Assembly (NCBI GenBank): GCA_031310005.1
Contig: CM062381.1
Location: forward strand, 3,658,001-3,722,000
Length of the DNA: 64,000 nucleotides
Direction: 5' to 3'
Origin: Dactylellina haptotyla
Taxonomy: Eukaryota > Ascomycota > Orbiliomycetes > Orbiliales > Orbiliaceae
Within the stretch, counting starts at the first letter, position 1. Each line of letters begins with the position of its first letter. A program made the position numbers and the translations under genes. The notes under the pieces are model-generated. The model worked only from the letters and a program-made list of their open reading frames with translations. It did no database searches and was not told the DNA's origin. Shown in pieces: positions 58,438 through 64,000 of this stretch.

Positions 58438-60529
58438 TTAAAAATCCTTGAAGAACTGCTCTTCTTGGGGATGGGCTTCTGGCCTGTAAGGCTCAAAATC
58501 CGGCGATGGCATCGGATACTCGTCGAAATATCTGGTATCTCCGGGAAAGGATAATTCTATAAAAAAATTAAAAATTAAAAAAGATATCAATAATTATTCT
58601 CTCAAGATTCAGGCGAATTAGAAATCTTACCTGGTACCAACGGCCCATTCATTCTCTGCTCGCCCAACGCCTTCCAATCAACGCCGAAGAAGAATGGGTG
58701 GTTCTTCACATCTCGCGCCCCGTTCACCAAATTACCCAATCGACTCGACAAATCAGCTTCGCAAAGTCTGCTGATGAAATCTCGGGTCGTCTCATCAAGC
58801 GCTGCAGGGAAAGATATCCTTCCTTGTACAATCTTCTCGTAGATGGCGAAGGGGCTATTGTCGTAAAACGGCGGGAAACCGCAGAGGAATTCGTAGGTGA
58901 GGATTCCGAGCGCCCACCAGTCGACCGCTGTCGTATGACCGCGGGATTGGATTACCTCGGGCGAGAGGTATTCAGGTGTGCCGCAGAGCGTATAAGTTTC
59001 TTGCGATCCAATCTTCTTGGCGAAACCGAAGTCCACAAGCTTGACATGTCCTCTCGCATCCAGGAGGATATTCTCGGGCTTGAGGTCACGGTATACGATC
59101 CCGCGGTCGTGCAAGAATTCTAGTATCAGTGTAACTGAGGCGATGTAGAATTGCGTTTGGTGTTGGTTGAATCGTCGCATTTTTCGAAGATAGGTGAAGA
59201 CTTCGCCGCCAGGTGAGTATTCGAGCTATTAAATTGTGCTTTTGTCAGTCGAATGACCTTAATATGACAAGAAAAAGGAAATATCGTATAACCACTAACC
59301 AGCATATACAGATTCTCCCGATCCGACCAGGAAGCGAACAAATCAACAATAAACGGCTGCGGCCGCGATACGCTCAGCAGCATACGCTCGTTGAGCACAT
59401 GTTCCACCTGCTTCAGTTTGACAACTAATTCGCCAGCGTTAGCTATATTCCGCATACCACAAAGCCAATATGCCATATTGTAGACCTACCATCCTTCTTC
59501 TTCAACACCTTTAACGCATAGAACTCTGTGCCAGATGATCGATGCTCCTTCTTCGGTCTGACCAACCACACTCTAGCAAAGGTACCCGTGCCCAAGGTCC
59601 TCAAAAGCTCGAATTGATTCGCGTCTAGCGACGGACAGGCATTTCGGGTTTCTGCCGTATTCCGGGCGTTAATTATCGAGGCGATTTTCTGCGATATACC
59701 GGTATCTGCATTTGCAGTTGTGGTGGTGGGTGGCGCTAGATCCATTCTGCGCGAGCAGATAAGATGCGGGTCAGCCTTTCGCTTTTGCTTTTTGAGTGTC
59801 GCATGATCACAGCCCTTTTCGCAGTTATCATTCCCACAGGAAGAAAGAAAGCAGCAAGGGAAAAAACAAGGCAACAATAGAAGAAAGAAGAGAAGGAGGA
59901 AAATCATACTTGCTGCCGCCGAATGAATCCTCCATGGTCATTTCGATTTCCATATCGTCTTCGTCAAAGTATGTATCCGAGCTTGCGGCGGGGGAGTTGT
60001 GGCCGGAATTCGGGTCTGTCAAGTGAAAATCACGCAGGGCGGCGCTGCAGTTGGCGCTAACCTGCGGCGACAGAACCAACGGGTTGGACATGAAGAACGA
60101 AGCCGGGGCGTTTGAGCTCTGTAGCAAAATTGGATTGTTACCGCCGCTCGAAGGGGTTCCAAAACCGCTGTTGTTGTGGGATGTTGGTGCTACGGTTTTA
60201 GGTACACCCGAGTACGAGCCCGAGCCAGCTTTGTTGTTATTATTGTTACTGCTGTTCGATGCTGAACGTTGCGACTGCAATACGTGGGTTGCAGCGACAG
60301 GCAGAAAGCCGGTTAAAGGCAGCGGCGTAGTTGCAGTAGAAGTGGCTGAAGTCATGTCGAAGAGAGGGGGGAAGAACGGGGAGGGGGGATTGGAGCTATT
60401 TTCTACTGCAGCTGCGGCGCATGCGCAGGAAACATCCGACGTCGACCTGGAGAGTTTGCAGGACGTCGTCGAGCTGCGTCCGTAAGGGCCCTCGCCGTCG
60501 CAATGGGTTCGTTTTAAGCTTAGAGACAC
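58438..60529 (-). CDS. cAMP-dependent protein kinase catalytic subunit (AGC kinase, PKA type)
   Basis: Serine/threonine kinase released by cAMP from its regulatory subunit. Exons 60529-59910, 59746-59490, 59424-59300, 59225-58631 and 58556-58438 give 571 residues in phase. Residues 1-250 are low complexity (poly-Asn near 95, Ser/Pro/Thr-rich, acidic patch before 207). The kinase domain spans about 252-510: Gly loop GTGTFARV, VLKKKD for the ATP Lys, YRDLKPEN, DFGFAKK, CGTPEYLSPEV, DWWALGI. The AGC tail carries PYRPEAHP and ends with the hydrophobic motif FFKDF at the very C terminus, as in PKA. Filamentous fungi usually have two catalytic subunits; the divergent residues (LEYSPGGEVFTYL, LSPEV) make me think of the class II paralogue, but this is not secure. 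Confidence 0.9.
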
Positions 60530-62365
60530 CGTGAAGACTGAGACATGCGCCCCTCCTGCTCCTTCTTGAATATAGGTTCTGTTTTCGCCGGGTCGAGAGA
60601 AAAGGCGTCTGGAGTCGTCCTGGTCAGGAAAAACTCAAAGCGCGCGGAAAGTAAGCCGAAAAAACCAAAAGAAAGGTTTGCTGCGGCTTGTTTTGTTTTT
60701 TAGTTCTATCTCTGTATGCGAGAGGGTTTTTGTACGGGATCCGGTTGATCGGAGGGGGAAGTCTGTTCCTCGAGAGTTTTAGGTATGTGAATATGCAGGA
60801 AACTCAGAGTTTCGGTCGGTGGCAGGCTTAATTCCGGGAATGACAATGTATTGGATTTTTGTTATTTTACGAAATAACATACCATGGCGTCGGGAAAGCG
60901 GTATCGACAGAGTGAGGAAAAAAAGAGAAACAGAGAGCTCGAAGTCTATGAAAGGGGCATGAGGGATGAGGGAGTTAAGTTATAAGAGAAAACAAGGCTG
61001 CAATGTGCAAATGCCATGTTAGGTTTAGTATCCATGTATAAGGTCGACGGTTATATCATTCGGGACAGGTACCGGCGTCTGAGCCTTTGTTTGAAGGGAC
61101 GACCACGACTCGGCCGGGCTAGTTGGGCCCCCCTGCTAGTTATCCCCATATCACTTTAATATTCTTCGTTTGCCTTTCTTTGCGAGTACATTATTTTCCG
61201 TCCCGTGCGAGCTAACATTCTTCCAGCTAGGACGAGTGTCAAAGGCTGGCGCCACGGTGCATGCCACAAAGCCATCGAAATGCTGTTGGCGCATTGACTT
61301 TAGCTAGCGTGCACTGCGTATATCTCGAGGGCAGTTGGCAGCGGTGCTGGTGCAAGAGCATTACCCCGATAAGCGTTAAGTGTTTGTTTAATCAAACTCG
61401 TCGTTTTGAATTCGTATCCCACCCGTGGTGTCTCTTCAACACTGCAGGCCCTTGAAAGGGGCCGGAATCCTGATTTTCCCGTTGGTAACTACGGCGGCTC
61501 CCAAATCCAGCTGATGATGTGAGCATCTGCACCGACCTTGTTACCTCACAGCTATCCGTGGGACCTGCTTTGGGTGGGCCGTTCTTGCAACTGGCGGCAA
61601 CAAGGAACGGCGATTCCATGCCATGTGAGGATGGCCCGGTGCCTGTTACGTTTGTTGGTGGCTTCCTAACGGCCGATCCAACCAGCCAGCAAGGAAACTC
61701 GTCTGCACATCGATAACGAAAATGGTGCAAAACCCGCCGATGGGATTGGAAACACGGTTGGCCCTCCGATTCCTTTACTCTGGCATGATGCAAAGGAGTC
61801 CGGACACGCATCTGGGGTGCTCGTTCTCACATGGTCCGACATGATGATAACAATGTACGGCGTACATTCCCAACTCGTGGCTCAGGAAGTTAGTAAGTGA
61901 CTTGGCAAAATCAATCAGCAAGAGAGTTCGGAGTGCTACTCAACCGGTTTGGCGGATGTTGTCTCACACAATTCCCAGTGATCTGTCTGCCTACCTTCCT
62001 AAAGCCGAGGTCGACACGAAAATGTCTTGAAGTCTCGATGTTTGGACAACACAAACCTAACAATTGGCTTTCGTCGACAACACATCGAGTTTGGCGATGT
62101 GTTGATGGTTACAGAAACACCACAACGACAACACGAACGAGACATGTCTACGGCCTACTTTCTAAAGCTTAATTTGGTGGGTGTCGATGTGGAGAATTCG
62201 ATACACGAGGAGAATATATACTATCAATCCATTGAAATCATACAGAACGGTGCAAAAACAATCCAATTGCCAAAAACAAAATAACCCTGCCCGTGGTTTT
62301 AACCCAAAAGAGTATTCATTTATCATAAAGTCGTTATAATATCGTCCTGATTTGCTCACCCATCC
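60530..62365. other. Intergenic, kinase promoter region, no supported gene
   Basis: 1.8 kb upstream of the kinase gene and downstream of the last gene. Frames at 61261-61811 and 61897-62284 lie on both strands and are unconvincing. A promoter for the kinase is expected in 60530-61200. Confidence 0.55.
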
Positions 62366-64000
62366 TCATGCGTATCTTCTTCCGCCTTGCGATATCTCCG
62401 GTGATACCATGACTTCCGTAGTGTTGAACACCACCGCCTTAGTAGGATCGTATACGTCCGTGTAATATTGCTCGGTCTGAAACCCGGTCTGCTGGGGTGA
62501 GGACATAGCCTTAAGTATCTTACGTCTTCGCCACATACTATATCTCGAACCGTTAGCTGCTGCGAAACGCGCAATTTCATTCGATGGAAATGGGTACTCA
62601 CACTAGTGCGACTATGCCGCCGATTAAAAGCAATCCACCAACACCAGCGCATACTCCGATGATGATCTTTGTCTTTGTACTAGTGCCACTGTCTTTGTAT
62701 GTCTTGGGATCGTAGGTAGTCGGAGGACCAGCGGTTTCAAAGAGTTTATTTACTCCTGTACCGAAGGGGATAGTAGATGTGATGGTCGCCTGCACTGATG
62801 TCGGGAACGTAGCCTCAACGCCCGATGGAACCGACGTGACGAGTGTAATCTCACTGGTGACTTTTGTCGTTTTCTGAAGGGAGACCGGACAGTCGATCAT
62901 TCCTGTTGACAGACATTCAACACCCTTATACGTCACTTCCGTACTGATAGTAGTCGTCGTCAAGTCATCTAGTTGTCTTGCGGTTATAAAGGGTGCCGAG
63001 GTGGTGCTAGCAGCCTGAATAGCGCACTGTGTGTAGGTCGTAGCCCAGAGTGGAGTGGTAGCTTGTGCCACAGCACCCCATACGTGGTCCTGAAAACCGA
63101 TAGATGCACCGGCGGCAGCACCTAATACAAACTGGTAGGATTCTTCCGCTCGTAGCTGACATCCAGTCTCGTCCCCGGCCGGGGTGACTGTGATGCTTGT
63201 TGTCAACTCCGCGATATTAGCAAACACGCTGACTTCGATACCGGCACTGAGGTCAGGGACGGAAACGTTGAACAAAAGAAAGTCGATACTCGGCGTAGCG
63301 ACGCTGAAGCCTGCACGAATTCGAACACGCAGAATGGCTTTCAGCTCGACACCTGCACTTTCAATCACGACCGGCAGGAACTCAAAAAGTCCACCGTTAC
63401 TACATAAGTTGTCGGAGTCAGTAAGATGTATACACAGATACATTCTCTGTTGTCTGGATGAACTTACAAAGCGGTTCGAGTAAGCTGCTGGCCGAACAGC
63501 GGAATCTCTAAAACGGCACCATCATCCACCTTGATATGAAACCCGCTGCTGATGGTGATCTCTGCCTCAACACTCAAGATCAAATCGACGTCGGCGACGA
63601 TTCCAAGAAAAACATCGTCGATAGCGATGCCGATAGGTGTCTCTGATGTGTATAGATTCAAAGAGTAAGTCACCCCGCCCGAGAATGTTATCTCCAACGC
63701 AGTATACAATTCCAACTCATCAAATTGTATAGTCAGCAAACTCTGAGGGATCTCAGGAACATCAATGTTAAGATCAATCTGGATCGGCTGATCGAAATCA
63801 TCAAGGTCGAATCCATCGCCGAAGGCGTTGCCTACGTCTTTGAAATATTCCGTGACCCCTTCAGTGATATTGCTAATCGCGTCGCCTACTTCTGATGTGA
63901 TATTGCCTATTGCCTGGCCAAAGTCAAAGCTCCCGTTGATGGTGAGGTCGGCGAGAACATTGGCTTTGAGATAACAGGTTGTGCATTTAATCTCGACACC
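62366..64000 (-). CDS. Large single-pass membrane protein, 3' part only (function unknown)
   Basis: The 5' end lies beyond the window. Exons visible: 64000-63468 (open to the edge), 63399-62602 and 62537-62366, joined in phase. The extracellular part is beta-rich with alternating hydrophobic residues (for example ITISSGFHIKVDDG, LKAILRVRIRAGF), has several Cys (CTTCYLK, CQLRAEE, CAIQAAS, VECLS, DCPVS), and ends in a Thr/Ser-rich stalk. A transmembrane helix (IIIGVCAGVGGLLLIGGIVALV) is followed by the stop-transfer MWRRRK and a cytoplasmic tail of about 48 residues ending RRYA. The topology is that of a type I surface protein. I do not recognise the family; a signal peptide would be upstream of the window. 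Confidence 0.75.

Noticed and set aside
1-64000. tRNA, rRNA, CRISPR arrays, intact transposons
   Set aside because: I looked for B-box-like motifs, clover-leaf arms, regular spacer repeats and transposase motifs and saw nothing I could support by eye; a dedicated scan would be needed to exclude tRNAs.

Overview
The window is nuclear DNA of a filamentous ascomycete (Pezizomycotina). Short introns of about 45-130 nt with GT..AG borders and CTAAC/CTGAC-like branch points interrupt most genes. Gene content is typical of moulds: an ApsA/Num1-type cortical anchor, a Sho1 osmosensor, a Zn(II)2Cys6 regulator, a fungal-type N-terminal domain of STAND proteins and a secreted M43 metalloprotease. There is no operon structure, and the class (for example Leotiomycetes) cannot be fixed from sequence reading alone. 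I rebuilt exon chains by hand. In most multi-exon genes the coding lengths sum to a multiple of three and the phases match at every junction, which supports the models.

Layout, left to right. 1-3907 has no convincing gene. SHO1 (+) is at 3908-5048. A ThiF/TcdA-type tRNA t6A dehydratase (+) is at 6584-8763. A possible 55-residue ORF (+) is at 9556-9723. A secreted M43 metalloprotease (+) is at 10018-10974. Next comes an accessory-looking block on the minus strand (11282-19029). It holds two tandem paralogues of an unrecognised zinc-finger-like family, the left copy broken by three lesions and the right copy intact, and an upstream unknown gene that may be fused to the intact copy. Conserved genes resume with a steryl-ester-hydrolase-type lipase (-), VPS34 (-) and CWC24 (-). 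A 4 kb gene-free stretch leads into apsA (+, 32604-37487). Another 4.4 kb nearly empty, AT-rich stretch follows. Then come SPT8 (-), a divergently transcribed Zn2Cys6 factor (+), a ZNFX1/Hrr1/SAD-3-like RNA helicase (-), a probable mitochondrial acyl-CoA synthetase (-), a STAND-type N-domain protein without NTPase (+), a PKA-type catalytic kinase (-), and the 3' part of a large single-pass membrane protein (-) that leaves the window.

Functionally these are mostly separate housekeeping and signalling genes: osmosensing (SHO1), PI3P/autophagy (VPS34), splicing (CWC24), SAGA (SPT8), nuclear migration (apsA), RNA silencing (helicase), cAMP signalling (kinase) and lipid metabolism (lipase, acyl-CoA synthetase). 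The part most likely to be undescribed is the tandem family at 11.3-19 kb, with its C-x12-C-x13-H-x4-H motif and conserved C-terminal domain. The Helo-like plus propeller-like protein at 55.8-58.0 kb is the second candidate.
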